This document shows positions 28,021 to 37,995 of a DNA stretch of 64,000 nt, piece by piece. The position numbers and the translations under genes are program-made. The stretch comes from Rahnella sikkimica (GTDB lineage Bacteria > Pseudomonadota > Gammaproteobacteria > Enterobacterales > Enterobacteriaceae), in the NCBI RefSeq assembly GCF_002951615.1, contig NZ_CP019062.1, positions 3,720,001 to 3,784,000 on the forward strand. The letters are read 5' to 3'. A model generated the notes under the pieces. The model searched no databases, had not been told where the DNA came from, and worked only from the letters and a program-made list of their open reading frames with translations. The stretch's first letter is position 1. Each line of letters begins with the position of its first letter.

Positions 28021-29187
28021 CTATCTAACTTTTCTTATCTCTCCGGCCAGTAACACACCTATCGGGAACCAGAATAAGTACCAGCTTTCGCTGGGATTAC
28101 CGATATTGAACATTCCCTGAGAAAGATAAAAAATCAGCATAAAGATGAAGATAGCCGCTTCAAAACGTCTGTCTTCCTTGATGTAGCAAAACGCCCGGTA
28201 AGCGATATAACTCAGCAGCATCAGGAGTGAAACTAAACCGACCAAGCCACCTTTCAGCATAGCGCCCAGATACAAACTGTGGGTTGTCGTGACGTGTTCA
28301 CCACTGTAGTTGATGAAATTCAGGCTCTTATCAAAACCATAACCGAAAATTATGTCAGGAGAAATCACTTCAAACGTATGTCTCCAGATACTGAGACGTA
28401 AGTAAATCTGCGATGACAACTCCTGAAAACGTTCTATGACCATTTCAGTAATACCGATATATGACATGACTGTAATGACAACGGCCAGCACGATGGCGGC
28501 AATGAAAACGTTTTTCCTGGAAAGTATTTTGTAGTGGGATGTTACGAGCAGAGAAATCACCAGGGCAATAAAGGGCCCCCGGCTTTGCGTAAATAATAAT
28601 GCGATGAAAAGTATAGACGCCGTAACGATAAATACAGGCTTCTTGCTTTCTTTGAACGCCAGCAATGACAGGATTATCCCGATTGAGAAGTATCCGCCGA
28701 CATCAATAACGTTACTCGGCCCGGGGGAGACAGAACTCATCAGACGATTGGTCAGTAAGTTTTGGTAATCCACAATGATTAAGAAAAGTGCCAAAGCAAC
28801 GAACCCAAAAATTATGGCTGCGAGCGCAATCTCTCTTTTCTCGCTACTGAGTATTGTTGCGACCATGGCGACAAAGAGCAGAATGTATAAACTGTGCGTT
28901 AAAGCCGACTCAAGATTAGACGGAATGTCGCCCCAAAGTGTACTTAATGAGAAATACACAAGATAGATTGAGCAAAAAACCAGACCGTAAAGCATTTGTT
29001 TTTTGTGTAGCAGGGTATCGCGGAAGGCTTTGTTTCTGAAAATAAGGAAAAGGAAAACTACTCCTGATAAATGGAAGAGATTTGTCGATCTTGTGTAGCC
29101 ACAAAAAATCGCACTAAAGAAAAGAAATAATGTAAAAAATAAATAATAAAGATGCTCTGCATTAATTCTTTTTAAAAAATGCATCAT
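28021..29187 (-). CDS. O-antigen ligase (WaaL-like) / Wzy-like membrane protein
   Basis: 388 residues, about 10-12 membrane helices, with a large periplasmic loop late in the protein (about 240-300) containing YLRLSIWRHTFEVI and GYGFDKS, as in the O-antigen ligase (Wzy_C) family. Such proteins join undecaprenyl-linked polymer to lipid A core in the periplasm. Position in the waa cluster favours WaaL over Wzy polymerase. AAAGG suits ATG 29187; a longer frame from 29226 would overlap the upstream gene more. It overlaps that gene's end by 26 bp. Confidence 0.75.
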   Translation of the reverse strand: MMHFLKRINAEHLYYLFFTLFLFFSAIFCGYTRSTNLFHLSGVVFLFLIFRNKAFRDTLLHKKQMLYGLVFCSIYLVYFSLSTLWGDIPSNLESALTHSLYILLFVAMVATILSSEKREIALAAIIFGFVALALFLIIVDYQNLLTNRLMSSVSPGPSNVIDVGGYFSIGIILSLLAFKESKKPVFIVTASILFIALLFTQSRGPFIALVISLLVTSHYKILSRKNVFIAAIVLAVVITVMSYIGITEMVIERFQELSSQIYLRLSIWRHTFEVISPDIIFGYGFDKSLNFINYSGEHVTTTHSLYLGAMLKGGLVGLVSLLMLLSYIAYRAFCYIKEDRRFEAAIFIFMLIFYLSQGMFNIGNPSESWYLFWFPIGVLLAGEIRKVR

Positions 29188-30076
29188 TATATGAAACCTT
29201 TTCAAAAATGTAGTCTGGAATAGCACTATTAACTGAAAGATTAATAACTCTTATCTTCTTATCTTTAAGTAATAAGCTGGCATGTTCGAATGCAGGTAAA
29301 ACAAGGTTTGTAAAAATACCCTTAAGGTTCGTGGGTTGCTTTTCGCTTTGGCTTTCATAAAACCGGGGTTTATCAAAGTTGTTCATATCCAGGCCGGCGA
29401 TGAACAATTCGGTAAAACCGAGATACAGTGAAATCTGCAATGCCCAGTAAATTACGGTACCGGCATCAAAAATTCCCTGACGAATATCGGTTGAAAAACC
29501 GATATCTGGGCGGCTCTGAGTAAACGCAGTTGAGCTGTCTTTTATATAAAAGTCTTTTAGCTCATGGGGTTTGAGTGAGGACTGGTAAATTTTACAGGCA
29601 GCATCTTCGATAAGCGCTAATGTGCACTGAATATTCCCTAGCCCGATACGATCAATGATTCTGGCTATGCCATGCGCCGTGGTGAATAAGATTAAACCGC
29701 GAGCAGCGACAATATTAGCCACGATTTCAGGCTTTTTATCGAAGAACCCCATATCTACAATAACGTAAAATGAGAATTCAAAAAATTTGCTCAGAGACCA
29801 TGCCCCGTTAACGCCAAAAGCGGGAACCGGGAGAGGCGGTTGGGTAAAATCAATTTCGTTTACAGATGGGCCGGTTGCCGCCAGCATTATCGGCCCGGAA
29901 AACTTCCCTTTTAATGAGGAAAGATCGGCGATAGGTACTGGCTGTCCGCGATACTCGAGTTGATTTATTTCACCCGTCGTTGCCCTGCCTATTTTCATAT
30001 AGGGCCATAAATTTTCATTGTGCCTGTATGACCGTGGATGGGTATATCGGTAAACCTGTTTGAAAAAAGATCCCAC
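29162..30076 (-). CDS. WaaZ-like LPS core protein (possible Kdo III transferase)
   Basis: 304 residues, soluble. The segments GEINQLEYRGQPV (about 35-47), LAATGPSVNEIDF, FGVNGAW and FIAGLDMNNF match my recollection of the WaaZ family, which adds a third Kdo in E. coli R2/K-12 cores. It sits directly after waaC (two bases between), in the same direction as waaC, waaF and hldD, which supports a core-modifying role. No catalytic residue can be named. Alternative: an unrelated core glycosyltransferase or phosphotransferase. Confidence 0.55.
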   Translation of the reverse strand: MGSFFKQVYRYTHPRSYRHNENLWPYMKIGRATTGEINQLEYRGQPVPIADLSSLKGKFSGPIMLAATGPSVNEIDFTQPPLPVPAFGVNGAWSLSKFFEFSFYVIVDMGFFDKKPEIVANIVAARGLILFTTAHGIARIIDRIGLGNIQCTLALIEDAACKIYQSSLKPHELKDFYIKDSSTAFTQSRPDIGFSTDIRQGIFDAGTVIYWALQISLYLGFTELFIAGLDMNNFDKPRFYESQSEKQPTNLKGIFTNLVLPAFEHASLLLKDKKIRVINLSVNSAIPDYIFEKVSYNDAFFKKN

Positions 30077-30078
30077 GA

Positions 30079-31047
30079 TTAACCGACCTCCTCATCAAGC
30101 AGTGCTTTTACCTGTTGCGGAAGAATATCCGCCATTTGATTCCCGGAGAACGGGCGGCAAATAAACTGATTTTTCCCGTATCCGCCGATAAGTCCCGGAT
30201 CTGTCGGGCCGTAAAGCGTGATATTGGGGCGATCCAGCGCAGCCGTCAAATGACTCAGGCCGGTATCGACTGAAACCACGGCTTTTGCCCCTGCCAGCAC
30301 TTCGGCCACATTTTGCAGGCTTAATTTCGGTAATACTTCAACGAAGGGGAAACCTTCTGCAAGTCGCAGTGCACGCTGATACTCGTGTTCCGCGCCCCAC
30401 GGTAGTTTGATACGGATATTGTGCGTACTGAACAGGCCGATCAGTTCGCGCCAGTGTTCTTCCGGCCAGTGTTTATCCGCGCGGGTAGTGGCGTGGAGGA
30501 AAACCAGATACTGGCCCGCATCTTCGGGAGGATGTGAAAGGAAGCGCGCGGCGATGGCGTAGTCGCCCTGAACCGCAGGCTTTTCATAGCCCAGACTTTT
30601 TGCGAAAAGCTCGCGGGTGCGTTCTACAGCATGTTGTTTTTTATCGATTTCATGACGCTGATTGTAGAACCAGCTGGCAAAAGGCTCGCGGGCACTTTTG
30701 CAATCCTGACCGTGCTTTTCGCCTTTTGCGACACGGGTAATCAGCGCCGCGCTTTTGATCAGGCCTTGTGCGTCAATGACGGCATCATAAGTCCGCGATT
30801 GCACTTCACGTTTGAAATCACAGCGTTGCTGGCGGGTTTCAGAACCAAACCAGTTCTTGCGCCAGCGCCGGATTGCTACCGGGATCACGCGATCGACCGC
30901 CGGATGCCAGCCGGGAATTTGTGTGAAACCTTCCTCCACCACCCAGTCAAAGCGGATACCGGGGATGGCCTGCATGGCATCGGTCAGTGCCGGGAGAGTA
31001 TGCAGAACGTCACCCATTGACGATGTTTTGACGATGAGAACCCGCAT
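30079..31047 (-). CDS. waaC: LPS heptosyltransferase I
   Basis: 322 residues, GT9. MRVLIVKTSSMGDVLHTLPALTDA at the N-terminus (by position 1-24) and VVSVDTGLSHLTAALDRP near the C-terminus are diagnostic. Transfers the first L-glycero-D-manno-heptose to Kdo. Its start shares one base with the waaF stop (TAATG at 31047). Confidence 0.95.
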   Translation of the reverse strand: MRVLIVKTSSMGDVLHTLPALTDAMQAIPGIRFDWVVEEGFTQIPGWHPAVDRVIPVAIRRWRKNWFGSETRQQRCDFKREVQSRTYDAVIDAQGLIKSAALITRVAKGEKHGQDCKSAREPFASWFYNQRHEIDKKQHAVERTRELFAKSLGYEKPAVQGDYAIAARFLSHPPEDAGQYLVFLHATTRADKHWPEEHWRELIGLFSTHNIRIKLPWGAEHEYQRALRLAEGFPFVEVLPKLSLQNVAEVLAGAKAVVSVDTGLSHLTAALDRPNITLYGPTDPGLIGGYGKNQFICRPFSGNQMADILPQQVKALLDEEVG

Positions 31048-32096
31048 TACAGCCCCTTCCCTGAATTCAATAACTGACTTAATTCCTGATAAACCTGTTC
31101 CGGCTGAATGTCGATCAGACTCTGATGATAGCCTTCTTCCGCATCGCCTTTACGGACTTTATGGTAGCCGGTAATGAGGCGGATCACTTTGGCCTGATGG
31201 CTGAGCGGCGGGGTGAAATCCGGGCTGCTCGGCCCGTACAGGGCAACCAGCGGTTTATCCAGCGCGGCGGCAACATGCATCAGCCCTGAGTCATTGCTGA
31301 CCACGGCCTGACAGGCTGCAATCATTACTACGGCCTGATCCAGCGACGTTTTTCCTGCCAGATTCAGGCAGAAAGGCTGCGCGCTTTCGGTCAGGGCAAG
31401 GCGGATTTGTTCTCCTGCCGGGTGGTCTTTCGCAGAACCGAAGAGCACGACCTGCTGGCCTTCGCCAATCAGTTTTTCGGCCAGAGCGGCGTAATGATAG
31501 TGCGGCCAGCGCTTTGCCGGACCAAATTCAGCGCCCGGACAAAAACCGATAAGCGGCCTGCTGTCGTCGACAGCAAATGAGGTTTTGACCGCCGCAACTT
31601 CAGCTTCTGACACCTGTAATTTCGGCCAGAGAACCGGCTGCGGTAAATCGGCAGCGGTGCGGATTTGTTGTGCGTTATATCCCAGCGCGGCATAGCGCTG
31701 AACCATCAGAGGAAAGGCGGCTTTATCGAGAACCCGCAGATCATTGAGCAGGCCATAACGCATTTCGCCACGCCAGCCGGTTCGCTGAGGAATGCGGGCA
31801 AAGAACGGAACCAGTGCCGATTTGAACGAGTTAGGCAGCACAAAGGCGCGCTGATAGTGTTCGCCACGCAGCGAAATGCCCAGACGGCGGCGCTCCCCGA
31901 GTTCCAGAGCACCGTGACCCAGCGGCATTGGCAGTGCCTGACGCACTTCCGGCATCCGGTCGAGCAAAGGACGGCACCATGCGGGTGCCATCACGTCGAT
32001 TTGCGCTTCCGGGTGCGCAGCTTTCAGCGTGCGGTAGAGACTTTGTGACATCATCATGTCACCGACCCACGACGGCCCAATTACCAGTATTTTCAT
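31047..32096 (-). CDS. waaF: LPS heptosyltransferase II
   Basis: 349 residues, GT9. Starts MKILVIGPSWVGDMMMSQSL and contains FCPGAEFGPAKRWP and VVSNDSGLMHVAAALDKPLV, the family signatures. Adds HepII to HepI. Lies 29 bp after hldD and overlaps waaC by one base: the standard hldD-waaF-waaC operon. Confidence 0.96.
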   Translation of the reverse strand: MKILVIGPSWVGDMMMSQSLYRTLKAAHPEAQIDVMAPAWCRPLLDRMPEVRQALPMPLGHGALELGERRRLGISLRGEHYQRAFVLPNSFKSALVPFFARIPQRTGWRGEMRYGLLNDLRVLDKAAFPLMVQRYAALGYNAQQIRTAADLPQPVLWPKLQVSEAEVAAVKTSFAVDDSRPLIGFCPGAEFGPAKRWPHYHYAALAEKLIGEGQQVVLFGSAKDHPAGEQIRLALTESAQPFCLNLAGKTSLDQAVVMIAACQAVVSNDSGLMHVAAALDKPLVALYGPSSPDFTPPLSHQAKVIRLITGYHKVRKGDAEEGYHQSLIDIQPEQVYQELSQLLNSGKGL

Positions 32097-32125
32097 ACCG
32101 TTAATCCATTCCTCAATCAGCGGAC

Positions 32126-33058
32126 TTATACTGTGCGGTTAAGCCAGCTCATGTATTCCGTTACGCCTTCAGCGACCGTTTTGAACGGTTTGTCGTAACC
32201 GGCATTACGCAGCGCGGTCATATCGGCCTGCGTAAAGGACTGGTAGCGGCCTTTCAGTTTTTCCGGGAAAGGAATGTATTCGATATCGCCAGATTTGTGG
32301 TACGCAACCACGGCATCTGCAACAGCCTGGAACGATTCTGAACGGCCAGTCCCGCAGTTGAAGATACCGGAAACACCGTTCTGCCAGAACCACAGGTTTA
32401 CGGCGGCAACATCGCCTACGTAGATGAAATCACGTTTGAAACCTTCGCTGCCTGAGAATAATTTCGGATTTTCGCCGGCGTTGATCTGGTTGTTCAGGTG
32501 GAATGCCACGCTGGCCATGCTGCCTTTATGGCCTTCACGCGGTCCGTAGACGTTGAAGTAACGGAAACCACAGATCTGCGAATCAGCCTGAGGCAGAATT
32601 TCGCGAACATACTGGTCAAACAGGAATTTGGAGTAGCCGTAGACGTTCAGCGGTTGCTCGTATTTACGGTCTTCTACAAAGCTGGCGCTCTGGCTGCCGT
32701 AAGTGGCGGCGGAAGAGGCGTAAAGGAATGGAATGCTGCGATCCAGGCAATAATGCAGGATATCTTTCGAATACTGATAGTTGTTATCCATCATGTATTT
32801 GCCGTCCCACTCGGTCGTGGAAGAGCACGCGCCTTCATGGAAAATCGCGTCGATATCACCCAGATCGTCGCCGGCAACAATGCTGGCAATGAAATCTTCT
32901 TTGTCGCAGTAGTCTGCGATATCCAGATCAACCAGATTGACGAATTTGGTGCCGTCTTTCAGGTTATCAACCACCAAAATATCGCGGTATCCCATATCAT
33001 TGAGCGATTTAATAATATTGCTGCCGATAAAACCAGCGCCGCCAGTGACGATTATCAT
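32126..33058 (-). CDS. hldD: ADP-L-glycero-D-manno-heptose 6-epimerase
   Basis: 310 residues, same as E. coli. SDR-type NAD(P)-binding [10 protein letters not shown] (about 6-15) and the Y-x3-K catalytic pair in [11 protein letters not shown]. Makes the heptose donor for WaaC, WaaF and WaaQ. The open frame begins three codons earlier, but [10 protein letters not shown] is the conserved start (33058). First gene of hldD-waaF-waaC. Confidence 0.97.
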   Translation of the reverse strand: MIIVTGGAGFIGSNIIKSLNDMGYRDILVVDNLKDGTKFVNLVDLDIADYCDKEDFIASIVAGDDLGDIDAIFHEGACSSTTEWDGKYMMDNNYQYSKDILHYCLDRSIPFLYASSAATYGSQSASFVEDRKYEQPLNVYGYSKFLFDQYVREILPQADSQICGFRYFNVYGPREGHKGSMASVAFHLNNQINAGENPKLFSGSEGFKRDFIYVGDVAAVNLWFWQNGVSGIFNCGTGRSESFQAVADAVVAYHKSGDIEYIPFPEKLKGRYQSFTQADMTALRNAGYDKPFKTVAEGVTEYMSWLNRTV

Positions 33059-33300
33059 GGGATTCACCTTTAATCTTTTGAAGAGCCGCGCACCATGCGC
33101 AGCTTATACAGTGGGTAATATCATAACACTTCATTATGAAGCTCACATTGGGAAGGTGTCCGATAACTCGCATTCTTGTGTTTCAGACGGTAAGGCGTGA
33201 ACTATGCTGCAAAACTAAGATTTTGTGAGCAGTTCCATCGTTATTTCGCAGGCAGATTAGTAAGGTATTCCGTGAATGAGTCATTTCAGGAGAATACTGT

Positions 33301-34497
33301 ATGTCTGTTTCGTTTTATCGCCAGTTAGAAGATCAGCTTGACCAGGCGCGTGCCGAAGGGCTGTTTAAAGAAGAACGCATTCTGACCACGCCGCAGCAGG
33401 CCGAAGTGTCCGTCGCGGGCGGCAAGCCGGTCATCAATTTTTGCGCGAATAACTACCTCGGGCTGGCAAACCATCCGGAATTACTTCAGGCCGCAAAAGC
33501 GGGGCTCGACAGCCACGGTTTTGGCATGGCGTCGGTACGTTTTATTTGCGGCACGCAAGATACTCACAAAGAACTCGAACATCGCCTGGCAGATTTTCTG
33601 GGAATGGACGACGCCATTTTGTATTCCTCCTGCTTTGATGCCAACGGCGGATTATTCGAAACGCTGCTCACCGAAGAAGATGCGATTATTTCTGATGCGC
33701 TGAACCACGCGTCGATTATTGACGGGGTTCGTCTTTGTAAGGCTAAACGTTATCGCTATGCCAATAACAATATGGCCGAACTTGAGGCGTGTCTGGAGCA
33801 GGCGAAAAAGGACGACGCGCGGCATATTCTCGTGGCGACAGACGGCGTGTTTTCGATGGATGGCGTTATTGCCAATCTGAAAGGCGTTTGTGATCTGGCG
33901 GAGCGTTTTGATGCGCTGGTCATGGTGGATGATTCCCATGCCGTCGGTTTTGTTGGCGCGGAAGGGCGCGGAACGCACGAATATTGTGATGTTATGGGCC
34001 GCGTGGATATTATCACCGGCACGCTCGGCAAAGCGCTGGGCGGCGCATCCGGCGGATATACTGCCGCGCGTCAGGAAGTGATCGACTGGCTTCGTCAGCG
34101 TTCCCGTCCTTATCTTTTCTCAAACTCTCTGGCTCCTTCGATTGTCTCCGCTTCCCTGAAAGTCCTGTCGATGCTGGAAGCCGGCAGCGAGCTGCGTGAA
34201 AAGTTGCTGCGTAATGCCAAACTCTTCCGTGAAAAAATGACCGCTGCTGGTTTCACGCTGGCCGGAGCCGATCACGCCATTATTCCCGTGATGCTCGGCG
34301 AAGCACGGCTGGCGCAGGAATTTGCCGCACTGCTACAGCAGGAAGGTATTTACGTCACCGGCTTCTTCTATCCCGTGGTGCCAAAAGGGCAGGCGCGTAT
34401 CCGCACACAAATGTCTGCCGCGCACAGCACGGAACAAATCGAAAAGGCGGTCAGCGCCTTCACACAAATTGGCAAAAAACTTGGCGTGATCGCCTGA
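33301..34497 (+). CDS. kbl: 2-amino-3-ketobutyrate CoA ligase
   Basis: 398 residues, same as E. coli. PLP enzyme of the alpha-oxoamine synthase family with the lysine in [14 protein letters not shown] and HASIIDG/DDSHAVG cofactor contacts. Splits 2-amino-3-oxobutanoate with CoA into glycine and acetyl-CoA, the second step of threonine breakdown. AGGAG precedes ATG 33301. tdh follows after nine bases. Confidence 0.97.
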   Translation: MSVSFYRQLEDQLDQARAEGLFKEERILTTPQQAEVSVAGGKPVINFCANNYLGLANHPELLQAAKAGLDSHGFGMASVRFICGTQDTHKELEHRLADFLGMDDAILYSSCFDANGGLFETLLTEEDAIISDALNHASIIDGVRLCKAKRYRYANNNMAELEACLEQAKKDDARHILVATDGVFSMDGVIANLKGVCDLAERFDALVMVDDSHAVGFVGAEGRGTHEYCDVMGRVDIITGTLGKALGGASGGYTAARQEVIDWLRQRSRPYLFSNSLAPSIVSASLKVLSMLEAGSELREKLLRNAKLFREKMTAAGFTLAGADHAIIPVMLGEARLAQEFAALLQQEGIYVTGFFYPVVPKGQARIRTQMSAAHSTEQIEKAVSAFTQIGKKLGVIA

Positions 34498-34506
34498 GGA
34501 GTGCCT

Positions 34507-35529
34507 GTGAAAGCCTTAGCAAAACTGAAACGTGAAGAAGGCATCTGGATGACCGACGCGCCGGTGCCGGAGATGGGACATAACGATCTGCTGATCAAAA
34601 TCCGCAAAACCGCCATCTGCGGAACGGATGTGCATATCTACAACTGGGATGCGTGGTCGCAAAAAACCATTCCGGTACCGATGGTGGTCGGGCATGAATA
34701 TGTCGGCGAAGTCGTGGGAATTGGTCAGGAAGTGAAAGGTTTTAGTATTGGCGACCGGGTTTCAGGTGAAGGGCACATTACCTGTGGTCATTGCCGAAAC
34801 TGCCGTGGCGGCCGCACGCATTTATGCCGAAATGCACAAGGTGTGGGCGTTAACCGTCCCGGCGCTTTTGCGGAATATCTGGTTTTGCCTGCCTTTAATG
34901 CTTTCAAAATTCCGGACAATATTTCCGACGATCTTGCGGCTATTTTCGACCCATTAGGCAACGCTGTGCATACTGCTTTGTCGTTTGATCTGGTCGGGGA
35001 AGATGTTCTGATCAGCGGCGCGGGGCCGATTGGTATTATGGCGGCGGCGATTTGCAAACATGTCGGTGCACGCCATGTGGTGATCACGGACATGAATGAA
35101 TACCGTCTGGAGCTGGCCCGTAAAATGGGCGTGACCCGCGCGGTGAATGTCAGCCAGCAGAGTTTGCCGGACGTCATGGAAGAGCTTGGCATGACCGAAG
35201 GTTTTGACGTGGGACTCGAAATGTCCGGCGCACCGGCGGCGTTTCGCAGCATGCTCAATGCCATGAACCACGGCGGGCGTATTGCGATGCTGGGTATTCC
35301 GTCGACCGAAATGGCTATCGACTGGAATCAGGTCATCTTCAAAGGGCTGTTCATCAAAGGGATTTATGGCCGGGAAATGTTTGAAACCTGGTACAAAATG
35401 GCGGCGCTGATCCAGTCTGGTTTAGACCTGACACCGCTAATTACGCATCACTTCCCGATTGATGATTTCCAGAAAGGCTTTGATGCAATGCGTTCAGGGC
35501 ATTCCGGAAAAGTGATTCTGGACTGGTAG
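34507..35529 (+). CDS. tdh: L-threonine 3-dehydrogenase
   Basis: 340 residues. Zinc alcohol-dehydrogenase family: catalytic zinc at C-G-T-D-V-H (about residue 38) and GHEYVGE, structural zinc in [15 protein letters not shown], and the Rossmann [10 protein letters not shown]. Oxidises threonine to 2-amino-3-oxobutanoate for Kbl. The conserved N-terminus [14 protein letters not shown] begins at a GTG (34507), with GAGGA just after the kbl stop as ribosome site; the GTG two codons earlier is too close to that site. Confidence 0.95.
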   Translation: MKALAKLKREEGIWMTDAPVPEMGHNDLLIKIRKTAICGTDVHIYNWDAWSQKTIPVPMVVGHEYVGEVVGIGQEVKGFSIGDRVSGEGHITCGHCRNCRGGRTHLCRNAQGVGVNRPGAFAEYLVLPAFNAFKIPDNISDDLAAIFDPLGNAVHTALSFDLVGEDVLISGAGPIGIMAAAICKHVGARHVVITDMNEYRLELARKMGVTRAVNVSQQSLPDVMEELGMTEGFDVGLEMSGAPAAFRSMLNAMNHGGRIAMLGIPSTEMAIDWNQVIFKGLFIKGIYGREMFETWYKMAALIQSGLDLTPLITHHFPIDDFQKGFDAMRSGHSGKVILDW

Positions 35530-35551
35530 TGTTGTAATGCCGAGTTGCAGG

Positions 35552-35571
35552 GCCTCCCGCGTTCAGGAGGC
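35552..35571. terminator. Hairpin between tdh and yibQ
   Basis: GCCTCC (35552-35557) and GGAGGC (35566-35571) form a stem between converging genes. There is no clear T run, so termination is uncertain. Confidence 0.4.
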
Positions 35572-35580
35572 TCTGAGATA

Positions 35581-36573
35581 TTATTTCTTAGGAGCAGCAA
35601 CCGGCTCCACTTGCGCGGCGGCCGGTTTATCAATAAAACTCACCAAAACCCCATACTGGCGTTCAACGAACTGGACGGCTGGCAGTGATTGCAGGCTTTC
35701 TCCCACGACGCTAAACAGGCTGCCGGCATAAACGGGCTGTACAGGATGTTTAATGCGGCACTGGCTGATGCCTTTGCGTGATGGTTTAGCAGGCGGGATA
35801 TTCACCGGTTTACCCGACGGCGCGGCGCGCTGGGCTTCATCTAACAAATCACTCGGACGCACCAGCACAATATCGGACGGCAAGTTCGGCAGCATTTGTT
35901 GCAGCACTTTCACCGTGGTCGGATGCGGGTGCCCGATGGCAATCGCATAACCATTCTTGCGGGCTAACTGAATCGCGCGTTCGAACTGGCGGCGTATTTC
36001 GGCTTCATTTTGCACATCATCTAAAAAGACATTGCGCTTGATGACCTTCACGCGGGTGCCCTGAGCAGCTTTAACCGACTGAGTGTTGCCAATAGTCATG
36101 CTGTCGAGGAAAAACAAATTATGGGCATTCATGGCCTGCATGACGTTTTCCATGCCTGTCAGGCTGGACGTCATGGCGCTGCCCATATGGTTATTGATGC
36201 CGATGGCGTAAGGGATATTGCTGATGGCCTGATCGACAATCCGCTTCACTTCGGCCGCGCTCATGGACGGCGTCAGCGTATTTTTTTCCAGCGGTTGTTT
36301 ACTCAGCGGTGCCATCGGCAGGTGGATTAGGATTTCACGGCCCTGCTGATGGGCTTTGTTCATCATCATCTGCGAATCTGGCGCATTGGGGAAAATCGCT
36401 ACGGATACCGCTTTTGGCATCTGGAGTACCTGGTTTTCCTCATGCTGGCGATAACCAAAGTCATCTATCAGGATGGATAACTTCGCTGCCTGAACCTGAC
36501 AAACGAATAACGCAGTACCACAAAGCGCAGCTAAAACGGACTTTTTATATCGCAATGCTATCTTCCCAACCAC
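35581..36573 (-). CDS. yibQ: Divergent polysaccharide deacetylase family protein YibQ
   Basis: 330 residues. Signal peptide (about 1-29, ending CQVQA-A), then a divergent deacetylase domain (about 30-250) with LSILIDDFGYRQ, INNHMGSAMT and AIGHPHPTTV. The C-terminus is lysine- and proline-rich and ends AAPKK. Probably acts in the periplasm, function unproven. Its start overlaps the envC stop by 16 bp, and the pair is conserved in enterics. Confidence 0.9.
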   Translation of the reverse strand: MVGKIALRYKKSVLAALCGTALFVCQVQAAKLSILIDDFGYRQHEENQVLQMPKAVSVAIFPNAPDSQMMMNKAHQQGREILIHLPMAPLSKQPLEKNTLTPSMSAAEVKRIVDQAISNIPYAIGINNHMGSAMTSSLTGMENVMQAMNAHNLFFLDSMTIGNTQSVKAAQGTRVKVIKRNVFLDDVQNEAEIRRQFERAIQLARKNGYAIAIGHPHPTTVKVLQQMLPNLPSDIVLVRPSDLLDEAQRAAPSGKPVNIPPAKPSRKGISQCRIKHPVQPVYAGSLFSVVGESLQSLPAVQFVERQYGVLVSFIDKPAAAQVEPVAAPKK

Positions 36574-37823
36574 GGCTGTGGATTAACTGCCTGACCCTGA
36601 CGACGAATTTCAAAATACAGCGATGGCTGGCCCTGTCCGCCGCTGTTTCCTACTTTAGCAACGGCCTGGCCGGTTCTGACCTGATCACCGACGCTGACTA
36701 ACGCATCCTGGTTGTACCCGTACAGACTCATATCACCTCTGCCGTGATCGATAACCACAACCAGCCCGTACCCTTGTAACCAGTCAGCCAGAATGACGCG
36801 ACCGTCGGCAATTGCCCGGACGTCGCTGCCTTCTCTGGCTGAAATAACAATACCTTTCCAGCGTAGTTCACCCTGCAGCTGTTCGCCGAAACGGTGTATC
36901 AACGAACCGTTAACCGGCCAAATATTCTGACCGGACGGCCTTCCCAGGCCACCGGTACGCGCCATCAGTGATTGCTCACTTTGGGTCGGCTTATAGGTGG
37001 TGCCGGTTTTCTTCGCCTGCTGTTCTTTCGCACGGACGGCGGCGGCTTCGCGCGCTTCCTTCTCGGCACGGGCTTTTGCAGCGCGTTCTGCGGCGGCAAT
37101 TTTATTCTGCAAACTGGCTTCGTTGGCGCGCAACTCTGTCAGGCTTTGCTCGTCTTTTTGCAACGAGGATTCCAGCGCGGTCAGCGTTTGTTTTCGCGCC
37201 GAACGGGCCTGTTCAAGTTTTTGTTGCTGCGTTTGCTGCTCGCCTAACAGGCTTTTTTGCTGAGTTTCTTTCGATTGCAGGGAAACCCGCTGCTCGGCCA
37301 GTTTGGTGCGCGTTTGTTTGAGTTCTTCGATGGTTTTCTGGCGGGCTTCATTCAGATAGCCAAAATAGGCCATGATGCGTTCGCTGCGTTCGGTCTCTTC
37401 ACCGCTTAACAGCAGTTGCAGGCCTTTGTGCTGGCCGAGACGGAATGCCGCATCCAGCTGCTTTGCAAGAATGGCTTCCTGCGTTTTCTGTTGTTTTTGC
37501 AGTTTATCAATAGAGGCATTCAGCCCGGCGATATCTTTATTCAGCGTCGCCAGTGTCGACTGCGTCCCGCGCAACTGGGTGCTGGCTGAGGCAATGGTTT
37601 TTTCCTGTGCCTGCAACTGTTGCAACAACGTTCCGCGCTGCTGTTTCTGCTGCTTTACGCTTTTCTCTTTTTCCGCAATGTTCTGCTGGATGGTTTTGAG
37701 CTGATCTTTGTTTTCGTCAGCGTGCACACTCACGGAGAGAGTTAACAATGAAGCGCAAAGTAATAAGGCTGGAGATGGGAAAGCAGATACGACCTTGTCC
37801 GGAGCGGAAAGGCGGGTTCTCAT
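36558..37823 (-). CDS. envC: Murein hydrolase activator EnvC
   Basis: 421 residues. Signal peptide (about 1-35, ending SVSVHA), a long coiled coil (about 40-260, repeated EKxxxxQ patterns) that contacts FtsEX, and a C-terminal LytM domain (about 300-415) with the degenerate site typical of EnvC. Activates the amidases AmiA and AmiB at the septum. The frame can be extended 21 codons to a TTG, but ATG 37823 directly precedes the signal peptide and gives the usual length. Downstream of gpmI on the same strand. Confidence 0.94.
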   Translation of the reverse strand: MRTRLSAPDKVVSAFPSPALLLCASLLTLSVSVHADENKDQLKTIQQNIAEKEKSVKQQKQQRGTLLQQLQAQEKTIASASTQLRGTQSTLATLNKDIAGLNASIDKLQKQQKTQEAILAKQLDAAFRLGQHKGLQLLLSGEETERSERIMAYFGYLNEARQKTIEELKQTRTKLAEQRVSLQSKETQQKSLLGEQQTQQQKLEQARSARKQTLTALESSLQKDEQSLTELRANEASLQNKIAAAERAAKARAEKEAREAAAVRAKEQQAKKTGTTYKPTQSEQSLMARTGGLGRPSGQNIWPVNGSLIHRFGEQLQGELRWKGIVISAREGSDVRAIADGRVILADWLQGYGLVVVIDHGRGDMSLYGYNQDALVSVGDQVRTGQAVAKVGNSGGQGQPSLYFEIRRQGQAVNPQPWLGR

Positions 37824-37938
37824 CAGGCTGAAATGAATGAATTTGCTCAAACTTTTTTCCGCTTGTCGACCGTGGATGATAGACAATATGGCTGTCCCTT
37901 ATCTTATCGTACCACTAATCAACCGGCTGATGCACAAA

Positions 37939-37973
37939 CAAAAAAGGCGTACCAGCCTGCGCTGATACGCCTT
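37939..37973 (-). terminator. Terminator of gpmI
   Basis: Minus-strand AAGGCGTA (37973-37966) and TACGCCTT (37951-37944) form a stem followed by a T run, between gpmI and envC. envC may therefore depend on its own promoter or on readthrough. Confidence 0.75.
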
Positions 37974-37995
37974 AAATCGGCTTTCTTAACGGAAA

